In this document: positions 1-6,834 of the stretch, piece after piece | How the letters are laid out: each line of letters opens with the position of its first letter | Position numbering within the stretch: position 1 is the first letter of the stretch | Source: UBA6921 sp031363085 | GTDB lineage: Bacteria > Pseudomonadota > Gammaproteobacteria > SG8-11 | Reading direction: 5' to 3' | DNA: 23,343 bases | Assembly: GCA_031363085.1 (NCBI GenBank) | Contig: JANLTU010000220.1 | Coordinates: 1-23,343 of the forward strand | Translations under genes and position numbers: made by a program | Notes under the pieces: generated by a model | The model's input: only the letters and a program-made list of their open reading frames with translations | What the model was told of the DNA's origin: nothing | Databases searched by the model: none

Positions 1-172
1 AATTATAATGATCGACGTGATAGCCGAACTCAGTGAGAATTTTCTTGGTGACGTACGCAGACGTACGACTATCGTCGACATAGCAGATACGACCGGGCCG
101 GCGCCCCGACGCAACCGAATCATCGCTCGGCGCCGACACCAACTTGATTAATTTTGGTCCACTTCCTTTCAT
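1..172 (-). CDS. Response regulator, receiver domain (N-terminal part, cut by window edge)
   Basis: Reading the minus strand from an ATG at 172 gives 57 codons that run off the left edge. After a basic, disordered start of about 30 residues comes RICYVDDSRTSAYVTKKIL, then TEFGYHVDHY. This is the beta1-alpha1-beta2 portion of a CheY-like receiver: hydrophobic strand, acidic pair DD that would bind Mg2+, and the DDS-x-T helix start. The phospho-acceptor Asp and any output domain lie outside the window. The gene is divergent from the H-NOX gene at 591, and H-NOX proteins commonly signal through two-component or cyclic-di-GMP partners, so a functional link is plausible but inferred. No strong Shine-Dalgarno precedes this ATG, so the exact start is uncertain. 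Confidence 0.72.
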   Translation of the reverse strand, partial: MKGSGPKLIKLVSAPSDDSVASGRRPGRICYVDDSRTSAYVTKKILTEFGYHVDHYN

Positions 173-590
173 GTCAACGATGTTTTCTCAGCTAAAAAGG
201 ATGGCACCGCCTGTGTCGGCTGACAACTATGCGTAATATTATAACGACGACACTACGTGAATGCTTAAGGTTTTTTTAGACCGTTTTTAAATTCTCGCCG
301 GAGCATTGCCCACCACTTTCAGCACCTTACCTGAACACCCGACATTACGCGACACACTGCTGTAGCTGTTGTCGTCCCCGTCTCCGAATATGCCTGTGGC
401 TATCGACGATAGTTTTTTGAAACTTGCGCTCCACTGACTAGGTGCCTTGCAAAGCGCGCTGTAAAAATTCGCCGCGCACTAAACACACAATATTTAGTCG
501 CAGATTTTTCATCTATGTTTAAGACTCATATGCCATTCTGGTCGGGGCTGATTTAAATCTAAAATTACTTTTTTAAGGACAAAATCAAGC
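173..590. other. Divergent intergenic region between response regulator and H-NOX genes
   Basis: This 418-base stretch is AT-rich. On the minus strand a perfect TATAAT (238-243) lies about 65 bases upstream of the response-regulator ATG, without a good -35 box. A 13-base perfect palindrome, CTATCGACGATAG, occupies 400-412 and is followed by six T on the plus strand. It could be an operator or a weak hairpin. Positions 287-512 contain a possible frameshifted small gene, listed separately. No FNR/NnrR-type TTGAT-N4-ATCAA site was found by eye. Confidence 0.4.
287..512 (-). pseudogene. Possible small exported-protein gene or gene remnant with a frameshift
   Basis: The minus-strand frame from 478 to the TAA at 287-289 is open for 63 codons and reads like a real protein. 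It includes APSQWSASFKKLSSIATG, a GDGDDNSYSS stretch and an ending in KVLKVVGNAPARI. It has no in-frame start. In the neighbouring frame an ATG at 512 gives MKNLRLNIVCLVRGEF and then stops. The two frames meet at a run of five T (minus strand, about 463), where removing one T would join them into one protein of about 74 residues. No family is recognised and no clear Shine-Dalgarno is present. It may equally be a chance open frame. If real it lies upstream of, and in the same direction as, the response regulator. Confidence 0.3.
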
Positions 591-1202
591 ATGTACGGCG
601 TAATTTTCGATTTTCTACGTGACTATGTCATCGAAAACCATGGTGGCAAACCCACGTGGTCGATGCTGCTGAAAGAAACCGGCCAAAGCCCGTACAAAAT
701 TTATTTCCCAGTCAAGGACTACCCCGACGCGGAGATCGTGGCAATTGCCATTAAAGCCTCTGAAGCGTTAAACCTTCCGCTGGAAGCGGTGCTCGAAGAC
801 TTCGGTAAATTTGTCGGGCACCGGTTGGTTGCCTTTTATTACATGTACATCAAAAACGAACGATTCAAGACACTCGACATCATCGAAAGTGCCGGCACTT
901 ACATACACGACGCGCTGCACAAACATAATCCATTGCGCAAACCCCCCGTGGTCACCTCCGAGCGGATATCCCCAGACGAACTCATTCTGCATTACACCTC
1001 GCAGCGGCGTTTATGCCACGTGGTGCGCGGCATCGTCGCCGGTTTGGCAGAACATTTCGGCGAAGAATTTAAATTGACCGAAACGCAATGCATGCACACC
1101 GGCGCGGCCACGTGCCGATTTACGGTCAAGCGTGTTTCGGTGGTCGTACCGATTGGCATTGCCTCAACGCAAAAAACCGGGCAGCGTGTGCAGCAAGCGT
1201 AG
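591..1202 (+). CDS. H-NOX haem nitric-oxide-binding sensor protein
   Basis: The 203-residue product begins MYGVIFDFLRDYVIE, the usual start of stand-alone bacterial H-NOX (HNOB) proteins. The expected haem-pocket landmarks are present: a His at residue 105 (YIHDAL), which aligns with the proximal haem ligand, then a Pro-rich RKPP stretch, then YTSQR at 135-139, which fits the Y-x-S-x-R haem-propionate motif. Cysteines at 142, 167 and 175 are spaced like the structural zinc cysteines described for Vibrio and Shewanella H-NOX. The His that I recall as the fourth ligand appears to be Glu here. The protein should be cytoplasmic, binding NO and regulating a partner kinase or cyclase. An AAGGA ribosome site at 575-579 supports the ATG. 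The C-terminal 20 residues beyond the fold are polar and look like a tail. Confidence 0.9.
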   Translation: MYGVIFDFLRDYVIENHGGKPTWSMLLKETGQSPYKIYFPVKDYPDAEIVAIAIKASEALNLPLEAVLEDFGKFVGHRLVAFYYMYIKNERFKTLDIIESAGTYIHDALHKHNPLRKPPVVTSERISPDELILHYTSQRRLCHVVRGIVAGLAEHFGEEFKLTETQCMHTGAATCRFTVKRVSVVVPIGIASTQKTGQRVQQA

Positions 1203-1277
1203 GTAGCCGCGCAACGACATGACAACGTCATAAAGCTCCACTCTCCACACCGCAATAAAAAAGCCACCTAGCGGACA

Positions 1278-1298
1278 CACGCCAATTTGGTTGGCGTG
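1278..1298. repeat. Inverted repeat, 8-bp perfect stem
   Basis: CACGCCAA (1278-1285) and TTGGCGTG (1291-1298) form a perfect 8-bp stem with a 5-base loop, 75 bases after the H-NOX stop. No U-run follows on the plus strand, so it is not a canonical intrinsic terminator. It could stabilise the 3' end of the H-NOX mRNA or be a protein-binding site. Confidence 0.45.
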
Positions 1299-1466
1299 GT
1301 CGCTGCTGCGTATAGACCACGCTATCGACCCCAGCTTGGATGCCGATAGCAAAGTTGACCCGCCTGGATTTCTTAGGGAATTCTTACGAGTTTCTTATAA
1401 AATTGTTAAGGTCTGGCGCTCATAGGCATCTCCCTAGCAGATCCCCCGCCTTCATATTGATTTCAG

Positions 1467-1495
1467 CTTACATCTGTCAAGATCGGCACTATAAT
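1467..1495 (+). promoter_or_regulatory. Candidate sigma-70 promoter for the PhnD-like gene
   Basis: A perfect -10 box TATAAT lies at 1490-1495. CTTACA (four of six consensus bases) lies at 1467-1472 with an optimal 17-base spacer. Transcription would start near 1502 and leave a leader of about 113 bases before the ATG at 1615, containing the hairpin at 1547-1569. Confidence 0.5.
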
Positions 1496-1614
1496 CACGT
1501 TGGCTGCGTTCGTGGCTCCGGTGTCTTCGCGTTACAGGTTTGATTTCCTGCAACACCTGCGGTGTTAGGCCGGGGTATTCATATAAAAAATTTAAAATAG
1601 GCATGGGAGCATCA

Positions 1615-2433
1615 ATGAATACAAAAACAAACCTAGTTGCACTTGCTCTTCTCAGCATTAATTTTTTCTCACCGGTATTTGCCGACTTGGTATTGACCGC
1701 CCCGCCGCGCGAGAGCGTCGCGCGCGGCGAAGAACTCTACGGGCCATTGGCGCAAGTCTTGACACTTCAGCTTGGGCAAACGGTGGTGTACGAACGTGCA
1801 CGCGATTGGATTGAATACGCAACCAATATGAAGAGCGACCTGTACGACATCATTTTCGACGGCGCACATTTTGCCGCGTGGCGCATGAAACATCTGGGGC
1901 ACGCACCGGTGGCCAAATTACCCGGTGAGTTAACCTTTCTTGTGGTCGGTCGTAAAGCTGATCCGTCGCTTAGGCAACTGCGCGATCTCGTTCAGGGGCC
2001 GCTCTGTTCACAAGCGTCACCGAATCTGGGCACCATGGCGGTGCTCGCGGCATTTCCGAATCCGATCATTCAGCCCGATCTCTACGAAGTCGCAACCGCC
2101 AACGACGTTTACGAAGCGTTTAAATCCGGCAAATGTAAAGCGGCGGTATTTCAGGACAAATACATGAACCGACTTTCAGACGATGAAAAAGCAACGCTCA
2201 AAGTGCTCTTCAGCAGCAGTCGTTATCCCGACCAAACAGTGACCGTCAGTAAACGCGTGACGGATCGTCAGCGCGCCGTGCTCACGGAGTTGCTGACGCG
2301 CCCCAGCGGTATTGCCGCCACCCAGGAATTGCTCAAACAATTCAGCAAACAAGCCAAACGCTTTGACGCGGTACGCGCGCAGGAACTTGTCGGCATGGAA
2401 GGTCTGCTTGAAGGGGTTGTGTGGGGCTGGTGA
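1615..2433 (+). CDS. PhnD-like periplasmic substrate-binding protein (orphan)
   Basis: The 272-residue product has a clear signal peptide (MNTKTNLVALALLSINFFSPVFA, cleavage before DLVL). The mature part has the pattern of the phosphate/phosphonate-binding PhnD-like family: an early TAPPRES segment, YGPLAQVL, then the DLYDIIFDGAHFAAWR region followed by a second lobe with a conserved Cys pair (C152 in GPLCSQ and C190 in SGKCKAA, counted from this start). The ATG at 1615 is preferred over the upstream TTG extension because it has GGGAG 5-9 bases upstream and starts the signal peptide. No ABC permease or ATPase gene is next to it, so it may work as a ligand sensor for a signalling system or with a transporter encoded elsewhere. 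The ligand cannot be inferred. Confidence 0.72.
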   Translation: MNTKTNLVALALLSINFFSPVFADLVLTAPPRESVARGEELYGPLAQVLTLQLGQTVVYERARDWIEYATNMKSDLYDIIFDGAHFAAWRMKHLGHAPVAKLPGELTFLVVGRKADPSLRQLRDLVQGPLCSQASPNLGTMAVLAAFPNPIIQPDLYEVATANDVYEAFKSGKCKAAVFQDKYMNRLSDDEKATLKVLFSSSRYPDQTVTVSKRVTDRQRAVLTELLTRPSGIAATQELLKQFSKQAKRFDAVRAQELVGMEGLLEGVVWGW

Positions 2434-2487
2434 CTACGTAACAAAGCGCCGCCAAGGGGCACGCCAATGCGTCAAACCCCTAGCTGT

Positions 2488-3100
2488 TCAGCAACCCATC
2501 TGTTTCTTCAACGCGTCAACAAAGCGTTTTGCCCAACCGGAGGCGGCAATCACTTTAGCGGGGTCAATCAGCGCGAGCAGTTTGAAAGAGTGCTCACCCT
2601 TTCCATAGGCATCCTTGGTCTTACAATGTTTCGTGGCATTTTCCAGCGACTGATAAACCTGTTGTTTGGCAATTGACTCAATCCGGTTTGCTGCTGCAGG
2701 TAAGGCATTTGTTTTGAACCCTTGGCCGAAAAATGTTTCAAGGGTTTGTTGATCGGCGAGAAACCAGCTTTCCATGCATTGCACCATCAGATGACAATGT
2801 TCCTCACTTGCTCCTGCGGGAGGGGGCCATTGATCTCCCTGTCGTATCAGCAAATGCTGCCAAGGGGAAACAACCGTTACGGGATCCTCGCTATCAACCA
2901 GCAGCAACGCCTTCTCGCCGTTACTCAAAGCTGTACAAAAATCATCGTAGGCCTGCTGGCGCCCGCCGCAGACGACAATGCGCGGCATCTGCCCTTTCAA
3001 ACCCGCCTTGCCGAGAAATTCCGAGAACCCTTGGCGGCATGCGGTATGTTAAGAGTTTGGAATCGCCGCCGCCTTCGACGTACAGGCGCAGCTCTACCAT
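2488..3100 (-). pseudogene. DUF4276 TOPRIM-like protein, split by a +1 frameshift
   Basis: The reading begins at the ATG at 3100, preceded by a strong GGAGG, with MVELRLYVEGGGDSK, the hallmark N-terminus of DUF4276. That frame soon leaves the family pattern. Shifting by one base near 3049-3050 restores HTACRQGFSEFLGKAG and then KGQMPRIVVCGG through to the stop at 2488. The repaired product is about 203 residues, a normal family length. VEGGGD plus the later LLLVDSED resemble the Glu and Asp-x-Asp metal motifs of TOPRIM nucleases. The fold assignment is from family knowledge. The gene lies 50 bases downstream of the AAA ATPase gene on the same strand and is probably its partner. The shift may be a real inactivating insertion, a sequencing error, or (less likely) recoding. 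Confidence 0.75.
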
Positions 3101-3150
3101 CGTGTGCCTCCGATTTCGCCACGCGTCCACAATTCGCCTAGCCGATATTT

Positions 3151-4257
3151 TTAGAGCCAGGGCTTGATATTTTCGGCATTCAGGCGCCGCAGGCTCGTTC
3201 CTTCACTATTTTTTTCACACACCAGCACGGCTTCGGGCTGATCGGTCATCGCATCGACCAGCACATCCGAATGGGTAGTGACGATGATCTGGCAGCGTTC
3301 GGACGCATCCTTCAGCAGCTCAGCCAGCGTCGGGAGGATGTCCGGGTGCAAGCCAAGCTCCGGCTCCTCGATACACACCAGCGGTGGCGGAGTGGGGTGA
3401 CACAGAATGGCAAGCAAGCAGAGATAACGCAGTGTGCCGTCGGAGAGGCGAGTCGCGGGAACCGTAAAGCGGCCTTCGTGAAAAAACACTTGCACCGTGC
3501 CGCCTTCGATTTGCACGTCGTAGTCGTCGATTCCTTCGTAAAGAGCACGCAGCGCTTTGAGTAAGCGCGCTTTGACAATCGGGTCACGGCGCAAGCGGTT
3601 GAGTACCAAGCCGAGGTTGCTCGCATCAGCCTCAAGCATATCGTTCGGTAAGTCGGCTTTTTGTGGTAGGCGGGGGGCGGTATAGCGACCAAAACTCCAT
3701 TCCCGGTAAAGGCGGATTTTACTTAGCGTCTGTCCCAGGTAGGTAATTTCCGGGTACTGATCGGGATCGCGCCGCTGGGCCAGGATAGATCGTTCAACAT
3801 CGACATCCTCATGTTGCAGTGCGCGTTTATCGCCCTTTACATTCAGTGTCGGGCGGCCATTAGCAAAGTGGTAATAGAAATACGTTTTTTTGTGCCCGGA
3901 ATCGGGCTGCTCATTCTCAATTTGCTCATCCACGATCTCAAACCGTTGGCCGACTGCGGTAAAAGAAAGCCGGTAGCGAAGATTCTGCGACGCCTTGGGG
4001 TAACCAACCACAACATCCAGTGAGGCCGTTGGCGTTCCCTGCACCCCCTTCCACAGCCAATCTCTGACGCCGCCACCCTCCCGGATCGGTTTAAGCAGTT
4101 GCTCAGGCGCATTTCTCAACAACTCGATGGATTCAAGTAAATTGGATTTGCCTGATCCGTTGGGACCAATGACTACATTTAACGCGCCGAGTTGAATGGT
4201 TTCGCTCGACTCACCGAAACTCAGAAAATTGTTCAGCTTGATGGCATGAATTAGCAT
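3151..4257 (-). CDS. AAA-family ATPase (SMC/RecF/OLD-like, AAA_21)
   Basis: The 368-residue protein has a complete ABC-type ATPase core. Walker A is GPNGSGKS at 31-38, the signature-like LSDGT at 271-275, Walker B VCIEEPELGLH at 294-304, and the H-loop TTHS at 327-330. A central insertion of about 200 residues replaces a long coiled coil, as in the short AAA_21 proteins of OLD, PARIS and related systems. The N-terminal KLNNFLSFGES is the usual start of this class. AGGGG upstream supports the ATG. The following gene is a DUF4276 TOPRIM-like protein, and ATPase plus TOPRIM pairs of this shape are often anti-phage modules. Defence activity here is inferred from family and arrangement only. Confidence 0.85.
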   Translation of the reverse strand: MLIHAIKLNNFLSFGESSETIQLGALNVVIGPNGSGKSNLLESIELLRNAPEQLLKPIREGGGVRDWLWKGVQGTPTASLDVVVGYPKASQNLRYRLSFTAVGQRFEIVDEQIENEQPDSGHKKTYFYYHFANGRPTLNVKGDKRALQHEDVDVERSILAQRRDPDQYPEITYLGQTLSKIRLYREWSFGRYTAPRLPQKADLPNDMLEADASNLGLVLNRLRRDPIVKARLLKALRALYEGIDDYDVQIEGGTVQVFFHEGRFTVPATRLSDGTLRYLCLLAILCHPTPPPLVCIEEPELGLHPDILPTLAELLKDASERCQIIVTTHSDVLVDAMTDQPEAVLVCEKNSEGTSLRRLNAENIKPWL

Positions 4258-4350
4258 GGTTAACCCCTGCGGATTTGCTTCCGTAGTTTATTGGTAACTT
4301 GCGCCAATCAGTAACGTAAATCTCTTCTGGAGTCATGCTCCTAGCACCGC

Positions 4351-5007
4351 CTAAAACTCGAACAGCAATCCCAGCAGATAAACTTTTCCGCCGAGGTCGG
4401 TCTTGGAGGACTTGACTTCGGCTTTGATGGTTTGCTGTTCGATGAATAAATAAGTGTTGTCGATGCCAAAGCTGCTTCGCAAATTCGCGGCGTCACTGCC
4501 GCTCAGGCGGTCGAGCAGAAACTGCACGCCGGCACGAGTGTGTGAGCCATTGGCGTGGCCCTTGGCCGTGCTTTGGCCAAGCACGCGCTGTTGGTAATAT
4601 TCGCGCGTTACACCGCCGCCGATGTAAGGCACCAGCCACTGGTTTTCGTAAAAAATGCCGCGTAATGCAAGGTACGCATGCACTGGATACAAATCATAGG
4701 TAACGGTGCCACCGGTGGTTTGGTTCAAAGGTAAAGCGCCCACGCCCTTGTCATGCACGCGCCCGACCTCAATGCCTACGTCAAATACCCGAAAGACCTT
4801 ACGTGCCAGCGCAAAGGAAAGCTCATCGGTGCGCGCTCGGCCAAAGTAATCGGCATACCCGTCGAGCGTGGGATGATAGCGTCCGCCTTTAAACTCGAAC
4901 GACCACGCAGGTGTTTCTACAGTGCTTTCGTCCTCTGCCACCGCAAGCGACGTGACGCAACACAACAACGCGGCAAGGAAACTTTTCTGCATCTTGTTCA
5001 GGCCCAT
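4351..5007 (-). CDS. Outer-membrane beta-barrel protein, small (OmpW/porin-like)
   Basis: The 218-residue product has a signal peptide (core MQKSFLAALLCCVTSLAVA, cleavage before EDES). It is followed by alternating hydrophobic/polar strands and a final ...KVYLLGLLFEF, the terminal-Phe pattern recognised by the BAM machinery. It is the size of an 8-stranded barrel. The start at 5007 overlaps the end of the upstream CFI-box gene by 10 bases. An internal ATG at 4992, five bases after that gene's stop, would give a cleaner signal peptide and could be used by reinitiation. Neither has a good Shine-Dalgarno, so coupling is likely. The exact family is not recognised. Confidence 0.72.
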   Translation of the reverse strand: MGLNKMQKSFLAALLCCVTSLAVAEDESTVETPAWSFEFKGGRYHPTLDGYADYFGRARTDELSFALARKVFRVFDVGIEVGRVHDKGVGALPLNQTTGGTVTYDLYPVHAYLALRGIFYENQWLVPYIGGGVTREYYQQRVLGQSTAKGHANGSHTRAGVQFLLDRLSGSDAANLRSSFGIDNTYLFIEQQTIKAEVKSSKTDLGGKVYLLGLLFEF

Positions 5008-6743
5008 GATATGCGACGACGCCTCCAGTAAAATCCTAACCCGCCCATGACCAGCAGCAACGCGATTGCAGCAACTTGTACCTCAACCGTAGTGCCGTTC
5101 AGCCAGCTCGTGATGAACACAAACGGCAGCAGCAAACCACGCACCACCGGCTTGAGTGCCGGGTGTTGATTTAAATAATGCGCCGCCGGCGGGCTGTTGG
5201 CGTAATACCAGCGCACAAACGCGCGCCCCGGAGTGTTGGTCAGCAAATAGTGATCGCGAAAATCACGCAGGGTTTTTACCTGCGCAGCGGAGTAGCTGCC
5301 GTAGGCGGCGGTGGCGATGAAACAGCCTTCGTTGGGCAGCTCCGGGAAGGCAACGACTTCTTCGGGGATGCCGGTACGTATGATGGATTCGGTGCTTGTC
5401 GTCGCTACGCCGAGCGCTTTAGTCTGCTCAATAGAGTAATCACTCAGGTGCGCGACAGGTGTTGTCGTATCCTGCACCTTGATCGCCACATGCAGGATTG
5501 GCTGTCTTACGGCCACAACCGCGACCAGATATGTCGCCTTATTTTGCAACCCCGACAAAGTATATGAAACCACATTACCAACGGACACAGTATTTTCACC
5601 CACTGCATTGAGACCATAGTGCACTTCATAACTGGTAGCGTTATCCACTGGATTCCAAGCAAGTTTGAGCGCCTGGGATTGCGGTATTACCGAAGTCAGC
5701 CCCGGCGCCACGACCGTATCGTTGAGTGATGCGGGAACCGTGCCTGACATATTTACACTTACAGTGTTACCGACATTGGTCTTGGAAGGCGGAATTGCTT
5801 CGCTCCCGTTGTACGGAAGGTCCCCGGCTTTGCCTTCGAAGTAGTAATACAGAATGTAAGAAGCCGTAAGGTACGAGGCGTTGGCCGCCCACGACACAGT
5901 CACGGTAAACTTCCCAGCTACCGTCGCCGTGGAGTCGCTGATCGCAACATTTTGTACCGGGAACGGCGTGGGGTCGGAATAGGCTCCGCCGTAGGCACCA
6001 ACGTCTGCTACTGCTCCTGTTCCAGTGCCTTTATTAATCGCCGCCGAGGTTGCCTTGAGGTGAAAATCGTGCAACGCAATATTAACAAACAGGGGATCAC
6101 CTGAAGTGACGATGGAGGTCCCTATCTGGCCATCCAAGGTATTTGCAAAAAATAGGTTGTAGGTAATCCCGTTGGCGACATCCGCGCTAGCGATTCCCGT
6201 GGCGTTGGATGCGAAAATATTGTTTTGAACTATCGAGCTACTTCCAGCGCGGCTAACGGCCAGTTTGTTCGCATAAAACGTGTTATTTGTAATCGTGCTG
6301 GTGTCAGTTTTGTCCGTTGCAGTCACGGCCGTGCCACCCGTACCCAGATTGAACACATTGGCCGCGATGGTCACGGCACTGTTGTTACCAAGTTGAACCC
6401 CCGTGGTGGAACCGATAAATGTGAAGCGGGTTATCCAACTACTATTAACGCCACTGGCGTCAATAATGGGTTTGGAATTGTCCCGAGCCCGTAGTAAGGT
6501 CCGGGCTGTTTCAACACCCGTGAGTGTGAGCGAAATGTCTGTCCGGAGCGTAATGTTCTCGTCGTAGGTGCCGACCGCTACGTTGATCGTGACAACATCG
6601 TCCTTAGACGCGGCGGCTATCGCTTTCTGAATACTACTGAAATCGCCACTGGGTCCAACGCTATACACGACTTTAGCTGCAAAAACCGTCGCGCTCGCAC
6701 ACATCAGCCCAAGCAACATTCCTGCCCTAACAAGTCCTTTCAT
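4998..6743 (-). CDS. Exported beta-helix protein with fibronectin-like region and CFI-box C-terminus
   Basis: The ATG at 6743 is chosen because AGAGG lies upstream and it opens a signal peptide (MKGLVRAGMLLGLMCASATVFA). An upstream extension to 6833 would put 30 non-signal residues first. Of 581 residues, about 25-240 have the NNTFYANKL and NNIFASNATGI turns of right-handed parallel beta-helices. About 265-410 look like fibronectin-type modules (LKLAWNPVDNATSYEVHYG). A CFIATAAYGSY motif at about 474-484, followed by LRDFRD and RWYYANSPPAA, is the CFI-box C-terminal domain. The protein ends with a hydrophobic segment and YWRRRR. It is probably exported and held in the membrane. Its stop overlaps the barrel gene start, suggesting the two act together. 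Confidence 0.82.
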   Translation of the reverse strand: MKGLVRAGMLLGLMCASATVFAAKVVYSVGPSGDFSSIQKAIAAASKDDVVTINVAVGTYDENITLRTDISLTLTGVETARTLLRARDNSKPIIDASGVNSSWITRFTFIGSTTGVQLGNNSAVTIAANVFNLGTGGTAVTATDKTDTSTITNNTFYANKLAVSRAGSSSIVQNNIFASNATGIASADVANGITYNLFFANTLDGQIGTSIVTSGDPLFVNIALHDFHLKATSAAINKGTGTGAVADVGAYGGAYSDPTPFPVQNVAISDSTATVAGKFTVTVSWAANASYLTASYILYYYFEGKAGDLPYNGSEAIPPSKTNVGNTVSVNMSGTVPASLNDTVVAPGLTSVIPQSQALKLAWNPVDNATSYEVHYGLNAVGENTVSVGNVVSYTLSGLQNKATYLVAVVAVRQPILHVAIKVQDTTTPVAHLSDYSIEQTKALGVATTSTESIIRTGIPEEVVAFPELPNEGCFIATAAYGSYSAAQVKTLRDFRDHYLLTNTPGRAFVRWYYANSPPAAHYLNQHPALKPVVRGLLLPFVFITSWLNGTTVEVQVAAIALLLVMGGLGFYWRRRRISWA

Positions 6744-6834
6744 CTTAACCTCTACAACTGTTAAAAACGGTGTGCTCATATGGCGCGGTAGGATAACATC
6801 GTCGCCAGTTTTTTTCCGCACGCCCACCGACACG

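Larger units (their letters stand above)
1203..1614. other. Intergenic region between H-NOX and PhnD-like genes
   Basis: No convincing protein-coding frame is present in this 412-base stretch. It holds an inverted repeat at 1278-1298, an AT-rich tract near 1380-1410 with a TATAAA (1396-1401) that lacks a partner -35, the promoter candidate at 1467-1495 and a small hairpin at 1547-1569 (AACACC/GGTGTT stem, 3-base loop). The last would sit in the 5' leader of the PhnD-like gene. Confidence 0.5.

Noticed and set aside
400..418. Palindrome plus T6 as an intrinsic terminator
   Set aside because: The stem is only about 5 bp with a 3-base loop, and no plus-strand gene precedes it.
1540..1614. Upstream TTG extension of the PhnD-like gene
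   Set aside because: It would put 25 residues without signal-peptide character before the real one; the ATG at 1615 has GGGAG upstream.
6744..6833. Extended N-terminus of the CFI-box protein
   Set aside because: The extra 30 residues precede a typical signal peptide; AGAGG is placed for the ATG at 6743.
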